From the NCBI GenBank assembly GCA_013420905.1, contig JAAXNY010000008.1, positions 930,001 through 994,000 on the forward strand: 64,000 nt of DNA. Direction: 5' to 3'. Origin of the DNA: Collybia mongolica. Its lineage: Eukaryota; Basidiomycota; Agaricomycetes; Agaricales; Clitocybaceae. Shown here piece by piece: positions 23,984 through 36,509 of the stretch (the first letter of the stretch is position 1; each line of letters begins with the position of its first letter). The notes below the pieces were generated by a model. The model was not told the origin of the DNA. It worked only from the letters and a program-made list of their open reading frames with translations, and did not search any database. A program made the position numbers and the translations under genes.

Positions 23984-25082
23984 CTAGAATCCAACTTTGG
24001 GCTCGTGAAGCCTGTCTCGTTCCCCAAGACCCATGATCAACCTACCATCACCCGAACTCAGGTGACAGAAGTCGAGGGCTTGGTTATCATAAGAATCAGA
24101 TTTCGACAGTGTTTGGTTTCCTAGTAAGATCAAAGCTTCGTCGTCGGTTTGGTTCAAGACCCGCATGAAGGCAGTCATAGCAGGAAGAAACTGAAGACGA
24201 CCTCGCCGCGTGCTCAGCTGGATCATTCCACAGAAGGTATCTGGAAGGAACAGAATGACGTCTCCTGAAAGACGCACTTAACAGGGGCAATAGTGAGCTC
24301 GGTGGATGAACTTGCCTCGTCGTGAAAAAACCTCAAGTTCTATCCTAGGTTTGATAGCCAGTGAGGATAACTGGAAATTGTATGGGTTATCAAAAATCGC
24401 AGATCAATGATTAAACTGACAAAATTTATTGTGATATTCCCAGTGTTACTTGTTACCAACACCGCTGCTTTCGGGGTTTCCTTCACATCTCCTGTTGTTC
24501 CTAGGTCCAGCGAAATCATGCCTCCTCGAGTCCTGAAAGAAGCGTGTGGAGGCTTTTTATTCCGCGTCTTGGGAGCCTTAACGCCAGATGCAAGTGAATG
24601 AACTCTAGGATCAATATAGAAGCTGCCTTGTGAGAGCAACCACGGGATTAGCATTCTGGGGCGATTGAACCGTATGGACTACTCCCTTGCCTATTAAAGG
24701 TTTCGAGCCCGTCTGAAGATGTATCTGATCAACAGAAAGCTTTGGAATAGGCCCACGTAGCGAATTTGTTGATTCGGGAACTGAATAAGATGCGCGACGT
24801 GAAATTTGCTTTCGAGAATCACTGAATGGTAAGGCTTTTTCTTTTTCCTGGTTCAGAAAAGCGGACTTTGTAGGTATGTTACGTACAGAGAATTTCCCCA
24901 TGTCTACTCACCTCACAATTTCGAGTGTCGACAATCATGGCCGTATTCAGGAAATCTCGCTTTAAGGGAGACGAAGCCTGAATATCCAAGCTGCGGTGCG
25001 TGCGAACCCCGGTTTCCTGACGACGTGACAACCGCACATTCCGGTCTCCGAGCACTACTGAAATATAGTGTTCCCTCGCCAT
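23984..25082 (-). CDS. DUF7330-type protein, copy B
   Basis: This is a tandem paralogue of the preceding gene. It begins MAREHYISVVLGDRNVRLSR. A middle exon carries EKALPFSDSRKQISRR. The core reads QGSFYIDPRVHSLASGV, HASFRTRGGMISLDLGTTGD, KAAVLVTSNTGNITINF and RIELEVFSRRG, then DVILFLPDTFCGMIQLSTRR, ending RLIMGLGERDRLHEPKVGF. The intron before DVILF has a GC donor (CGACGAG|GCAAGT, acceptor TTTCAG, near 24280-24320), a known minor splice class. The join just before QGSFYIDP (near 24670) needs an exon choice I could not settle, so a small defect there is possible. Cellular role unknown. Confidence 0.6.
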
Positions 25083-26779
25083 CAGCCATCTATCAAAAAT
25101 GTAGGACGGTAAATATAGGTAAAACAGGCGACAATGGGGTGACCGGTGTCCCTCCAGAAAAAACGGGCATAACGTGATGTGCTGAACCGAATGAGTGTAT
25201 ATCTGCATGGGCAGAGAAATTACATTACCGGCCATCCCCCCACCAAGAAGAATGTCCACCCCAAGCGTTTCGGCAGCACTGCACCACCCGTTATAATACA
25301 ATGGACACCATCCTACGATGCTCGAGATTACGCCTTCCCAGAGCTGCGTCTACATTATCAGACTCTGATAATGTACTACATTTTGGCGTAATAACTGGGA
25401 GGAAATCTGGGGGTGCTAAATATCTGCGCCACCTTGAGTCGCTTCCTGGGTCAGAAAAGCAGATAGATCTCGTGGTCTGTTATATTTACCTAAAGCTATA
25501 CGTACACCTTTCAACGTTTTAAACCCCTGTCGCGCCGGTGAAGCGAAATTAAAGGGCTATGACTTGGTCAAGAATATACAATCTCGGCTACTTGCTTTGA
25601 GTTGGAATCTCAGGTTGTTGATAATTTGTTGGAATCTTGCGGACATCAAACCCGATTCATGGTGGTAAAGTGCGGGTCATTGGTCGTGCAAACTGTGGGG
25701 TGGATGATGATGGCGAGTCGACGGGTCTCCCCGGGGTCGGAGCATAAGCGGAGTGTTTGTGCGCCTCTCATTTGCCTTCCATCTTCGCCGTGCCTTCGCA
25801 TATTCATTCCCTGGGATATTTGGGAGCATCACCACCTAGTAGGCTGTACATGTCGTCCCGCCTTCGCATTCAATAGCACATTCTCAAAAAATCTGTTTCT
25901 ATGGCCACACCAATTCACGGTCATCGCCCAGCACGTCATCACGCTTTAATTACATGCACGTGTAAGAGCAGCTTAAAGACTAAAAATTCGCCACGTTATG
26001 GGCTGGCTTGCAATTTAAACGACATCATCAATGCAAACGACTTATATTCCAACCTCCGATTCAGCGATCGGTTTGACAGGTACATTGTGGAAGAAACAAT
26101 TCCTTTACTCTGATTCTGGTCTGTCTACGGGAGATCATGTATGTGCGATGAAGGTGTGAAGGGAGAATAAGGTAAGACGGAATGGGGGCATCCCATGCTT
26201 GAGGATGTAATTCCAAAGTCCTACATTGATATTATAAAAAAGTAAGATCATTGTAGGATCTGCTAAGGAGTTTCCAACTAGCTGTTTTTCAACCTGCCGC
26301 TCGACGACTTGTACCCTCAAGTGTCTTGAATGCCCCACATGCTCCCATATGCCACCTTCCCCCGGTGAACAAAAAATGATCAACACGAGGAGGCGGCGAC
26401 CGTGTGATATTCGATGCACCAGAGTCATCTTTACAACTTCGGCGCGGATGAGAAGCAAGCATGTACCTCTGGTTCCGGTGCAATGTGATTCAAGACCATA
26501 TGTCCCACGAAGATTGCAAGTGTTCTTGGGCCACCAGTGCTATACAACATACTCTCTATCAACATCATTCACTTTTATCAGCTGGCTAGATCGATCATTT
26601 GGCCCTTACATGTAATGGCTGCACCGCTCCAATAAGCAACTATCCTGTGGTACACCCAGTGTAACTTCTCGACTTCATCCTGCTATCACATGCATCGATC
26701 TTCGTGTGACACGAGCATCACTAATATATACACACCTCGTTCATCATAATCATCTTTGACTCTTACGTCTGTATCCATT
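25083..26779. promoter_or_regulatory. Intergenic region upstream of the amylase, with CreA/Mig1-like sites
   Basis: No gene was established in this 1.7 kb. Three matches to the fungal carbon-catabolite repressor consensus SYGGRG occur: GTGGGG at about 25695, the CCCCGGGG palindrome at 25729-25736, and CCCCGG at about 26357 (read on the minus strand). A TATA-like AATATATA lies about 45 bp before the amylase ATG. Glucose repression of the amylase would fit, but such six-base sites occur by chance. Confidence 0.3.
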
Positions 26780-29160
26780 ATGTTGCCTTCCAGTTATGTG
26801 CTTGCTGCTGCGAGTGCCTTTTTAACAGTCTACGCCGGAACTACCCCAAAGGCAAATAATGTTATCATTCAACTCTTTGAGTGGCCTTGGAACAGGTGTG
26901 TACTTTTTACGCAGGCCTTCCATGAACTTACTCGCCCTGAGCCCTCGTTTAGCATTGCGAGTGAATGTACAACTGTCATTGGCCCCGCAGGATATGGCTA
27001 TGTTCAAGTTAGCCCAGCCTATGAGCATATTAAGGGAAGCATGTGGTGGTCCGATTACCAACCTGTATCTTACAAGCTTATCAGTAAACGCGGGGTGAGT
27101 GTTTTTGGTAAAATGATTTACAAGCTGACCAAACAATGGGTACTACGTGATATTTGTAGACCCGCGATCAGTATGCCAACATGGTAAAAACTTGCAAGGC
27201 CGCGGGTGTTGATGTTCTTGCTGACAGTCCGTCTTCTACTTACTCCTCACGCACCTCACCCCATATCATTTTACATCTCTTCCCCAGCGGTGCTGAACCA
27301 TATGACAATGTATGAAACATCTATAAACCCAGACCATGTTCATTTGAAACAGAACAACAATTTCAGGGCAACCGGGACGGCGACAGGATTTGGTGGTACA
27401 ACATACTCTAAATACAACTAGTAGGTCGCCGGACACGCGTGTCCGATTCACCACTTGTTCAACAACTCCCCCATACAGCCCAGGTGTCCCCTATCTTGCT
27501 TCGCAGTTCCATTATGGGAAAGGAGACGGTACGGCATGCACCATCACCGGAAATGGAACATATGCTGAGTATATCAATTGTTGGTTCTTTCGCCGAATAT
27601 TTGCATTTGACAACCACATCTCAGACTTCAGAATTGTGAGGTATGAGATGTTGTCTGAGCTTAGTGCCCTGTATATATCTCAATTATCCTAGCTTGGTGG
27701 GCTGGCAGATCTAGCGCAGGAACAGCAGAGTGTTCGTAACATCCTCGCTGCACATTTGAATGATATGTTGTCTTTGGTTTGTGTACTTCTGTGGATAAGT
27801 GCTCTCTCACTGACAACCTGCAGGGTGTTGCAGGTTTCCGCTTTGATTCTGCCAGGTTGATTGCTTCGGCTGACTTATCGGCCATCTTTTCCTTACTCAA
27901 ATTCCCATACTATGGAATTATGGTAAGCTCGCAGTCAGATATGCAGAGGATTTTTTCGGAATATTGTAGGAAATCATTTATGGAGACGGCGAGAAAGATT
28001 CACTATCTGGCAATTATGCGGCGTTTGGGTAAGTCGGCTTTGATACTATTAATGACTTGCTGAAATCGCTCCTCAGTGATGTGACAGAATTCCGTGCTAC
28101 CACCGCTATCATGAATCACTTCTTGGGCCAAGGAGTATAATGCTTTCACCCGTACAGGAAAAAACCCTAATAATTATATAATTAGATCTCAAACCTTGTC
28201 ACTCCAACTCGTGAGGAATCTGTTATGAGCAAAGTTCCGTTTCTGATGATCATCTTCAGCGATGGGCGAAACCTGGGGATACTTGCCATCAGCATCGGCC
28301 AATTTGTTGATGGCAAACCAGGATACGGTAGACCGCTGATCCCAAATGTCAGTATTATTCTGTATTGACGAAAATATAGGAGCGCAGTGGAACGTCGTTG
28401 AATGTCAAGTCTCCAAATAACGGATACACGCTATCTGCCTTATTTATACTCGCGTTCAACTACGGAGTCCCAACAATATTTTCTGGTTACGATTATGGCG
28501 AATACTCTGACCCAGCACCTCAAGATTCGGCCGGAAATACGAACCCTGTCACTTGCTTCTCAAATGGATGGCGTTGTGAGTCGATAGGGATCCTTTAGTA
28601 CTATTTTGCTCATCGATTGACGCAGGTGAACATCGCTGGATGGTACAAGCAATCTTGTCGCAAGTCCCTATTAGCCTAAATCTGCCCTCCTTTCTTATAG
28701 GCAATACAAAACATGGTCGGGTTCCATAACGTCGCTGGCTCATCTCCCTTGACGAATGTCTTCAGCGGTAACTCACAGCGGATTGGTAAGTCTATGACAG
28801 TCGCAATGATTCAGCTAATCATTCGGTTTCTCTATAGCATTCGGAAGGGGGAATGTGGCTTTTATCATTATCAATAATGACGGAAGTACTTGGACGTCAT
28901 CCTTTACCTCCTCGCTTCCTGATGGAAACTGTAAGTGGACCTAACACTGTTTCCTATGCTAACATATTGATCTATGTACATATCAAAGACTGCGATATCA
29001 TGTAAGGATATTTTCTTGATTCCAGAACCGCGGCTCATTTCTGTCCTACAGCCACGCTAACTTCGCGAATTGTAATGCTGCTACTTATACCATTTCTGGT
29101 GGTAGATTCACAGCATCCGTTGGTGCGCACGACGCGATAGCTTTCTATGTCAGACGTTGA
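26780..29160 (+). CDS. Secreted GH13 alpha-amylase
   Basis: This is a predicted endo-acting starch hydrolase. The start [20 protein letters not shown] is a signal peptide. The mature part begins [20 protein letters not shown], followed by [17 protein letters not shown], typical of the GH13 branch shared with Streptomyces-type amylases. More than ten exons join cleanly. Catalytic region I is VLNHM. The nucleophile is Asp in GFRFDSAR and the acid/base Glu lies in MEIIYGDGE. Region IV reads [17 protein letters not shown], where textbook GH13 enzymes have N-H-D; here Gln replaces His. The C-terminal all-beta domain ends [10 protein letters not shown] with TGA 29158-29160. No starch-binding domain follows. 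Confidence 0.93.
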
Positions 29161-29939
29161 AGGTTGAGTGATCCTGCTGCCTGCCATTAGTCTTTCCGGT
29201 TTCCTGTTCATACAGCTATCATACAGTTCTTTGGATTCGTTGATTCGTTTAAATCTATGCCGCCTTGTCTGTACTAAGGGCTCACTATCTCGTGTAATGC
29301 GTTCAGCGGTAACGTGATCGCGTAAGTAGCCGGATCTGCAGTCTCCTCTGGCTTGTCAACGCCTCATTCCAATTACCAAAATCTGTACTGTCTTCGCTAA
29401 ATCTAAGTCCCCCAGCGAGGAAACTCTGATCAGTAGATCAGTGCTCGCGGAGCAATTATAAAGGCACTTTCAAAGCTCGTAAATTCAACATATGTAGGAC
29501 CCCACTGGGACTCCAGACCGAGTTCACTATTTCGGATTGGCTGGCTGAATCTGATTGTTTTACTTGGGGTCTCGTTAGGGTCGTTCGCTGATCGTTAGAT
29601 AGCCCTCGAGCTCAGTCTGGGTTGATTAAGACAAGAAACTACTCACTTATTTGTTCGCCTCCGGCCTTTGCATGGTGCCCGTAAAACATGGAGGTTGGCC
29701 TGGGCCCGACCGTTACTTTACCCAGATGGAACCTCCCAAGGAATTTCCCAGGAAATGTGCTTTAGTCTGGCACGTTGCAGGTCGAGTCATATTTTTTGGA
29801 CACCTTCATCAACCTTTGTGGGTACCATCGCAGGGTAAGCGGAGATGAAGTAGTATCGGAGTCTTAGAAATAAGCGGCTGGGTAGTTTAAGAGGAGAGCC
29901 TACCTCACCCAGCAGCTCTGCCAATCCCCCTCAAATTCA
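29161..29939. other. Intergenic stretch, nothing recognised
   Basis: This is the amylase 3' region and the promoter side of the next gene. One short plus-strand ORF (29651-29848) shows no motif. Confidence 0.4.
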
Positions 29940-31459
29940 ATGCAAGCATCACCTCAACCTGCAGACACTCCCGAAACTTCTGTGCCTCCAGTTGTGGACC
30001 CACACCTCGAGCGTCTTGAAAATGCTATTTCTGAGAAGAATTCCTGTAGCGGGACGCGCCAACTCGATGCTCAAAATTTCATCCTTTATTATGGCGAGGA
30101 CCGCTCTGCACGGTGTGTGATTCTGTTCAATGCCGGCGTTCTCATCAACTAAAATTGATTTCAAAGCCGCCTAGATTTCACCAACACCACTGAAGAAGAC
30201 CTTTCTGACCTTGCCAGGGCATGCGACGCGGCGACGTTCGGCCTTGGAGATCAGGATGTATTGGACGAGACCTACCGCAAGGCTGGAAAGATGGACGTTA
30301 ACCAATTCGCATCCATATTTAATCTCGCAGACTCGGGGCTGACGGATATCGTACGTTCCGAGCTTTTGGAGGGTCAGCACGACCACAAGACGATCAAGGC
30401 TGAGTTGTATAAACTCAACGTTTACCGCGAGGATTTTTCTCCTCTTGTAACTGCATATGAAATTTGATATGGGAACGCAGCGCCCGGAGCCTTCTTTAAG
30501 GCTCACAAAGACACCCCACGCTCTGAGAGGATGTTCGGTTCACTTGTCGTTGTGTTTCCTACCCGTCATGAAGGCGGCAAGTTACTTCTTCGTCACGGGC
30601 AAGGAGAATGGGAGTTTGATTCTGCAAAGGCCATCGCTGAACAGGCTTCCCCCGCCGTTGCTTATATCGCATTTTTCAGTGACGTCGAACACGAGGTCGC
30701 AGTGGTCACCGCGGGCCACCGGATTACTTTGACATACAACCTATATATTGGGCCCGACAGCGGGGATAAGGTCCCCGATATCGGGACCACCGTTGTCCCG
30801 TCCAACAAATCATAAAATTCCGCGCTACCCTCGTGGAGCTGCTATCCAATGATACTTTCATGCCCGAGGGTGGGAAGCTCGGATTTGGGTTGAGCCACAA
30901 ATACGCGTTTGCACGGGACTATAACAGTGCGGTAACCTCGAAGGAGAGGAGCGACCGGACAGCAAAGTCCAACAACCACCTAGCTCTGGCGCGCCTTGTG
31001 CATCGCTTAACAGGGAGTGACGCCACAATATTCCGGGTGTGCCAAGAGCTGTCCCTCGACGCATACCTTCGGGTGGTGTACAAAACACAATATGCCCTTA
31101 TGATGGTAGACCATATTGTTGACCTTGCGGGCTATACAGTCGAGGATGTCGAGTACGTTCTGCACAAGAAAGGGGCAGTATTGCTTGAGAGGTACCCGAG
31201 TCAATGGGACGATTCTATTCGTGAAACCCCAGAGAAAATTGAAAAGGTCGAGTGGGTTACTGAACTGACACCCTTCAACAAGATGCGAACCGAGTACATC
31301 GCTCATGGGAACCAGGCGGACTTGGCGTACATGTATGGGGACATAAGCCTGATCGTTGACGTTGGGAAGTTTGGCGAAAGAGATACAAAGTCAGCGGTGG
31401 AGGCGGCGAGGGCAGACAGGGCAGCAAAGAAACTTGCTCAGCCCACGCATCAGAACTAG
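29940..31459 (+). CDS. 2-oxoglutarate/Fe(II)-dependent oxygenase-like protein (prolyl-4-hydroxylase type)
   Basis: The start is ATG 29940 (MQASPQPADTPETSVPPVVD). The first exon joins RRLDFTNTTEEDLSDLA through a 53-nt intron. The oxygenase core has the HxD iron motif in AFFKAHKDTPRSERMFGSLV, the distal His in FFSDVEHEVAVV and the 2-oxoglutarate Arg in GHRITLTYNL. This spacing is seen in fungal prolyl-4-hydroxylase-like proteins of unknown substrate. The C-terminal half (MPEGGKLGFGLSHKYAFARD and on) ends at 31459. Two joins are awkward. Near 30430-30480 no GT donor restores the frame (a GC donor could). Near 30773-30840 a GTCCCC..GTGGAG intron is needed to avoid a frame break. Either the gene uses weak splice sites or it is beginning to decay. 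Confidence 0.7.
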
Positions 31460-31550
31460 CTAGCTAGAAGACTGTAGTATGTATCGCAGAATTGTCTGAT
31501 CCTTAAACGTCAAGAGGTTCATTAGGAGTCTGCCCTTCCCTGGTGCCTCT

Positions 31551-32151
31551 TCAAGTCAAATTTGCGCTCGGAGGTAGCCTTTTTATCCCACATCGCCTCC
31601 ATATCAAGAACCTTGTAATCATTCCTGTCCTCGCCTGCTTGATGGCGCCATCTCTTACACCTGTATTTCGGGAGTAGCGTGGATCAGTTCTATATTTGGG
31701 GTAAAGGCCTTCAAGGCGGAGGCACTGCTCTACTGTTCCGCGCTGGGCTCTCGCCGTCCGGCACCTGAGAGCCACTTTTCGAACTTTGCTCGCAGAGCCA
31801 CAAGAGCGACTTAAGAGCGCTAAATATCCAGCAGAACAACGTGTTTCTGGAATTCCAAGTTCTGGACAATGTGTAAGAGCTGATCCAGAACCGCTTAATT
31901 TGGTTCCGACTCGAGAGCGTTTAGTGCTGTCGGAACCTACATCGAGGTCAAATCCTGGGTGCTGATTCAAATGAATACCCGCCCGTATCTGAGCCTAGCG
32001 TAAATGTCCCTTTACGCCTGGTCGAGCCGCAAAGGATGGGTTCATGGTGGAGGCACAACTTGAGTTTGGTGGTCGGAGGCGCCCTCCCAGGTTCGGCAGG
32101 CGATCGAAGACTAGACACGTGATCGCGCAATATCTTGAGTGTCGCTAACAC
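31551..32151 (-). other. Open frames without recognisable product
   Basis: Two overlapping minus-strand frames (31551-31970 and 31948-32151) stay open. One reads MNQHPGFDLDVGSDSTKRSR and later GLYPKYRTDPRYSRNTGVRD. A small two-exon gene is possible, but no domain or convincing splice was found. Confidence 0.2.
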
Positions 32152-32180
32152 TTATGCTCGAGCTAACAACTTGAACTCGA

Positions 32181-34102
32181 ATGAATAGTGCTAAATTCGC
32201 GAAAGAATATGGGATCCCACCCAGGACGCCAACATCCACAGCCCTCTGGTCTCATCTGTTGCGCAAAGAACCCATTCCTCCCCCACCCAACTCCGAAATA
32301 GTACCCCCACCATTAGCGCCCATCGACAAGAATGGCACGTCCATGCGGGTGCTCCTTTATGACACTCAAGGTCACCTAGAAAGGTTTTCCACACACGTTG
32401 AGAAGTTATGCGCCGCGGTCGAGGGAGCAAAACACGAGGTCGCCACGACGAATACGCTGTTCCAGGGCGAGCACGAGAAGTTGGCAGGCGACATTATCGA
32501 CCTAGGTAAGCCATCCCCTTTATTCTCTATCACATTGGCGCGCATATACCAACGTCCCTTGACCTCTGGCAGTGAACCGCAGCCAGATGCACATTCTTAA
32601 GGCCGTGGGCGAACCTGCGCAGGCGGCACGACTGGAGCAGCTGTCCAAGGATGTCGATCGGCGGCTAGAGGCGCTGGACAAGCGCGTGGATGCTCTGCAA
32701 GTGGTAATCTCCCGCTGCTTGCTCGCCGGTTATCTTGCTTGTTGCTAATTTATGAACTCGTGTGCGCCCAGTTCGGTCAGGCGCATTCACAGGCGTTACA
32801 GACCCAGGCCCAGGCTCTCCACGCACTGCAGGACCAGCAGGCTATGATGATCGCGGGGCTTGTTCCACTCCTGCCATTGCTCCAGGCTATCCCGCTGCAT
32901 ATAGAAACCTCCCGAAACAACATCATCGAAGCTTTTACGAAACCCGCGGTAGCCTTTCCAAGTGCCAATACTCACCCTTACACTGTAACCCCAGCGCATC
33001 AGGCCCGAGCTGAAACGGAAACGAAAAACAGAACTCCTCAGCAAGCCCGTTCCGCATCCCCGGAAAGGCGATCGAGTTCAACCTTATGCTCCTCGCCCCT
33101 CTCGCGCAAAAGGCTCCGCGTCAACTCTCCGGATGGTGTCGACGCTTCTTGCCCAACCTTACGAACCCCAAGCCACTTGGACGCACCCAGAGGTACCAGG
33201 GAACAAAGCCCGCGTTCTAGGCGACAGACACCGATCCAGACTCACCGCCGAGGATCTGCTCGACAAGCGCTACATGCCAGCATATCAAAATCATCTACTG
33301 GGACCCTCGAACGACAACTCACGGATATCACCTCCCGCCGCGTGCTCGGCGACATACTGATAGCATCGCATACTGGCGCCGAGACGCATACATCGACACG
33401 AAACTTGGCGCCCTCTCGGATTCTAGGACCCCCGCTCTCTGCCGGACTTACATCGAATGTCCTTCGTGAAAAGTCGCAATTCACTCACGAGGGCTGGACT
33501 GAGGCAGCTTTAACGCAAACCAACAGAAGGACAGGGATGAGACCCTCCTTTCAAGCTGTGCGTGCCTCTACCGCCGCCCCTCTTCCAACTCCATCGTCCC
33601 GTCTACCCCCAACAGTCCCGTCGCCGCCTGGTAGGCACTCTACCCTGTTACAGGCCGATCACGACACACCGAGGGAGCAGGCCCAGAAGAATTCGAACGG
33701 ATTGGCTACACCTCGACTTGCGCCCACCGTCCCTTCTTCACCAACCCATCGGCAGGCGTTCCCTCCGCCCCAGAAGCGTCTCGCGGGACCAGGCGTCCCC
33801 CCGTCACCTCGCCTGCAGACGGACACCGCCGTCGTGCAGCACCAAGGTGGGACTGTAATAACCAAGGCAGGTCGGGCATGGCTCAAGCCCACTCCTGTTT
33901 TCAAGGTCAGAGAACGACGATCACCCTTCGTACGTACATCCTTTCGTCTCAGATGCCCTGTTTCTTACTCGGCCGTTGTGGGTAGAGGGAAGGCAGAAGG
34001 TTCATCCCGCTCGCTGACTCTGAAGACGATGAGGATGAGGACGAAGAGGTGGGATTTCTCTGAACTCTTCATTCTTTCTTTTCATTCTCCTAGAGTATGT
34101 AG
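32181..34102 (+). CDS. Unrecognised coiled-coil protein with long disordered tail
   Basis: The start is ATG 32181 (MNSAKFAKEYGIPPRTPTST). Introns at about 32506-32572, 32704-32771 and two near the 3' end keep the frame. The N-terminal third is helical with a likely coiled coil (AARLEQLSKDVDRRLEALDK, then ALQTQAQALHALQDQQAMM). The next 330 residues are rich in Pro, Ser, Thr and Arg, as in disordered phosphoproteins. The end is acidic (FIPLADSEDDEDEDEE) with stop TAG 34100-34102. A short coiled coil plus basic disordered region plus acidic tail occurs in chromatin, meiotic-axis and cytoskeletal proteins, but nothing here allows a choice. Confidence 0.6.
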
Positions 34103-34150
34103 AGTAACACTGTGGATACTTAGATGAACAAGCTAGTCTGCTCGAATAAG

Positions 34151-35569
34151 TCAGTGGTTCATGTGGGGTCTTTGAGGAGGTCTGATGTGCCCGAACCACA
34201 CCTCTACGGGGGCACCGCCCGCACCCCTCCGCTCGCCGACCTTCTCGAATTCAAGGCCCACCGCGCGGGCGAGGTCCCACAGTGTCCGCTCGGCTTCATC
34301 ACGCTCTTTGTAGCCGAGGAGGACAGGTGGAGGGGTAGGGCCGAGGCTCAGGAGGCTTGAGAGGGTGCGCACAAGGGCAGGGAAGGACGCGGTGTTGTAT
34401 GTGACGTCAGCCATTCTACGGCACGGATAAGTAATTTAATATTGGTAAGTTGGTAGCAACGAAAGACAGGCTGGCGAGGAAAGTGTACGTACACGATGGC
34501 GTCAAAACCACTAGTAAAAGCGTGTATGTAGTCCGGAAGGGTCTCGTCGTCCCAGTCGAGGACGTGGGCCTCGGGGGTGGTCGTGGTGAAGAGAGCGGAG
34601 TTGGAGGAGATGTTATGTTCGAGAAGGGGCATCGCTGATTCTATTGGGGGCTGAGTTTAACTGAAGAGGGGTGTAACGGGATGGGCTGACTGACCAAGAT
34701 CTGTAGGGATTACGTGGCCGCTGGGTACTATGTCTTGATCTTCCAAAGATGGTAATCTATTTGACCGGAGGGCGGCCAGTGTAAGGGCGACAATGCCTGT
34801 ACCAGCGCCTGCGAGTCCAAACCATCCATCTGTTTCCCTTCGACGATAGCAGAAGTACACATACCCAGCTCCAGAATATTCCGCTGCTCGAATGAAAACA
34901 ACGCGTCTCTTAACCCTAACACGTCTGGTGTTTCGCCCCTGGCTAGCTCAAGCAGCCACGAGCTCAGGCCGACGCCGCTATCCCAGACTTTCTAGACATA
35001 TCTATAAATCATCGCACACCCGAGCCAGCGACGAACACAAGGGGGGCGGGTACCTTGTCGAGGTCAAACGATGTCTGTTCCGTGATACGCAGTGATAAAC
35101 TAGGGGCCTCCCCGGGTCCACCAGAGGGACGTAGCTGGTATATCCTCTCAACCTGCTCCTGCTTCCTGCCGCCCCCGCGCGGTCCGAATGATATCGGCAT
35201 GGACAGCACGGGGAACGGCTTGTGCCCCATACCTCTGTCCGCAAGATCAATAAACGAGGGTCCCTGTGCCTGCGCGGTCAGGAGTAGGCGCCATGTCTGC
35301 CCTTCGCGGATCCCATGTGGGACGGGGACTGGGATCTCCTTGTACACGGTAGCCTGGCGCCATGTGGTCAACTTCGTAAGCTTCGTCGCCATGGATCCGT
35401 GCGCAGAGGAGGGGCCGCTGATGGACTGGGACCAGGAGTAGAAGATATCTTGTGCGCCGGTAAAGGGCTCTGTGCGGAGATCGTTCGCAATCTGGGGCGT
35501 TAGCGAGATGGTACCAAAGGGAGGGGCTTGGAGAGGAGGGGGACGAAGAAAGGAGATGTAGAAAAACAT
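34151..35569 (-). CDS. Family-16 (METTL21-like) lysine methyltransferase
   Basis: This is a predicted SAM-dependent protein methyltransferase of the Methyltransf_16 group, several of which methylate elongation factors or chaperones. Four introns are removed in frame. The N-terminal extension (MFFYISFLRPPPLQAPPFGT) precedes KKVWDSGVGLSSWLLELARG. The SAM motif ILELGAGTGIVALTLAALRS is split by an intron after ELG. The post-I acidic region, HVLDWDDETLPDY, and the 'VMADVTYN' strand are hallmarks. VLLGYKERDEAERTLWDLA follows, and the end is at 34151. The substrate cannot be told from sequence. A second member of the family lies at 39.6-40.8 kb on the other strand. Confidence 0.85.
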
Positions 35570-36509
35570 TCTGCAACGTCACACTGGGGGGGATGGGCCG
35601 AAGGATGTAGCGAATGTATCTTGTATAATCTTGAAATGATTTTAAGATTTATTCTGACCTTAGCAGGAAATAAGCCCTGAATACTTTTATATTTATAATA
35701 TTAAATACGAGGGGGTACAGAGCCTAATCTACTTGCGGGACGTTGCCTATTATCTACTCGAGATCCAGAAATGAGCAATCAGTGGGGTATCATAAAGTTA
35801 ACCTGGGGGGCTCAGGGTGCAGGCTGAGGCTAGGGGTTTTCGTAGGTGTGGACAGGCGCACGCACTGTCTCGTACTACACCAAGAATCGGTGGCCACAAA
35901 AAGAGCAGAAGCAAAGGAAGTTGCCCCGGACCTAGCATGCCTCTAATTGAAGGCCTCAACTCGCAGAAGCGAATAATATCCGATACTCGAGCTTCTCGGT
36001 CAACAGAGTCCATTGATAAGGCAGTGTGCCACTGTGTGTACATAAGAAGTCCGGCTGGTAATCCATAGAAGGGTGGAAGGAGGCTGTTGACGAAACAGAA
36101 TTGGGCGATTTGAACAAGTGACGATGTTGATTTTGCCTGGGTTAGCGAGTTATGGGGTGGAGGGATAGGGCGCCGGGAACGGAGGAGGGCGGAGGTCTAT
36201 TGCATGGACTGGGTGGATTTGAGAATGCTGAAGTGTTCATGGCTAGTGATCAAGTCGTTCAACTTGAATCATGCTCGGTCAACTCGGCCATTGTTCTCCC
36301 TCCACGAACACCTAACATTTCGTCAGTACACAAAAGACATCGCACCTCAAATCCACTCCATGGCCATGAGAATACTCTACTTTCAATTACTTGCTTCGCT
36401 ATGGGACCTGGATTTCGGAAAGCATGGATACGAAGACTCCCACTGCTGGCACTGAGTCATTTATCTGGAGGAAATATGTGGTTGAGATAAAAGTTACACT
36501 GTGTATATC
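35570..36509. other. Intergenic stretch, nothing recognised
   Basis: This is AT-rich around 35640-35720. Several short overlapping frames occur on the plus strand, none with motifs or consistent splicing. Confidence 0.35.
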
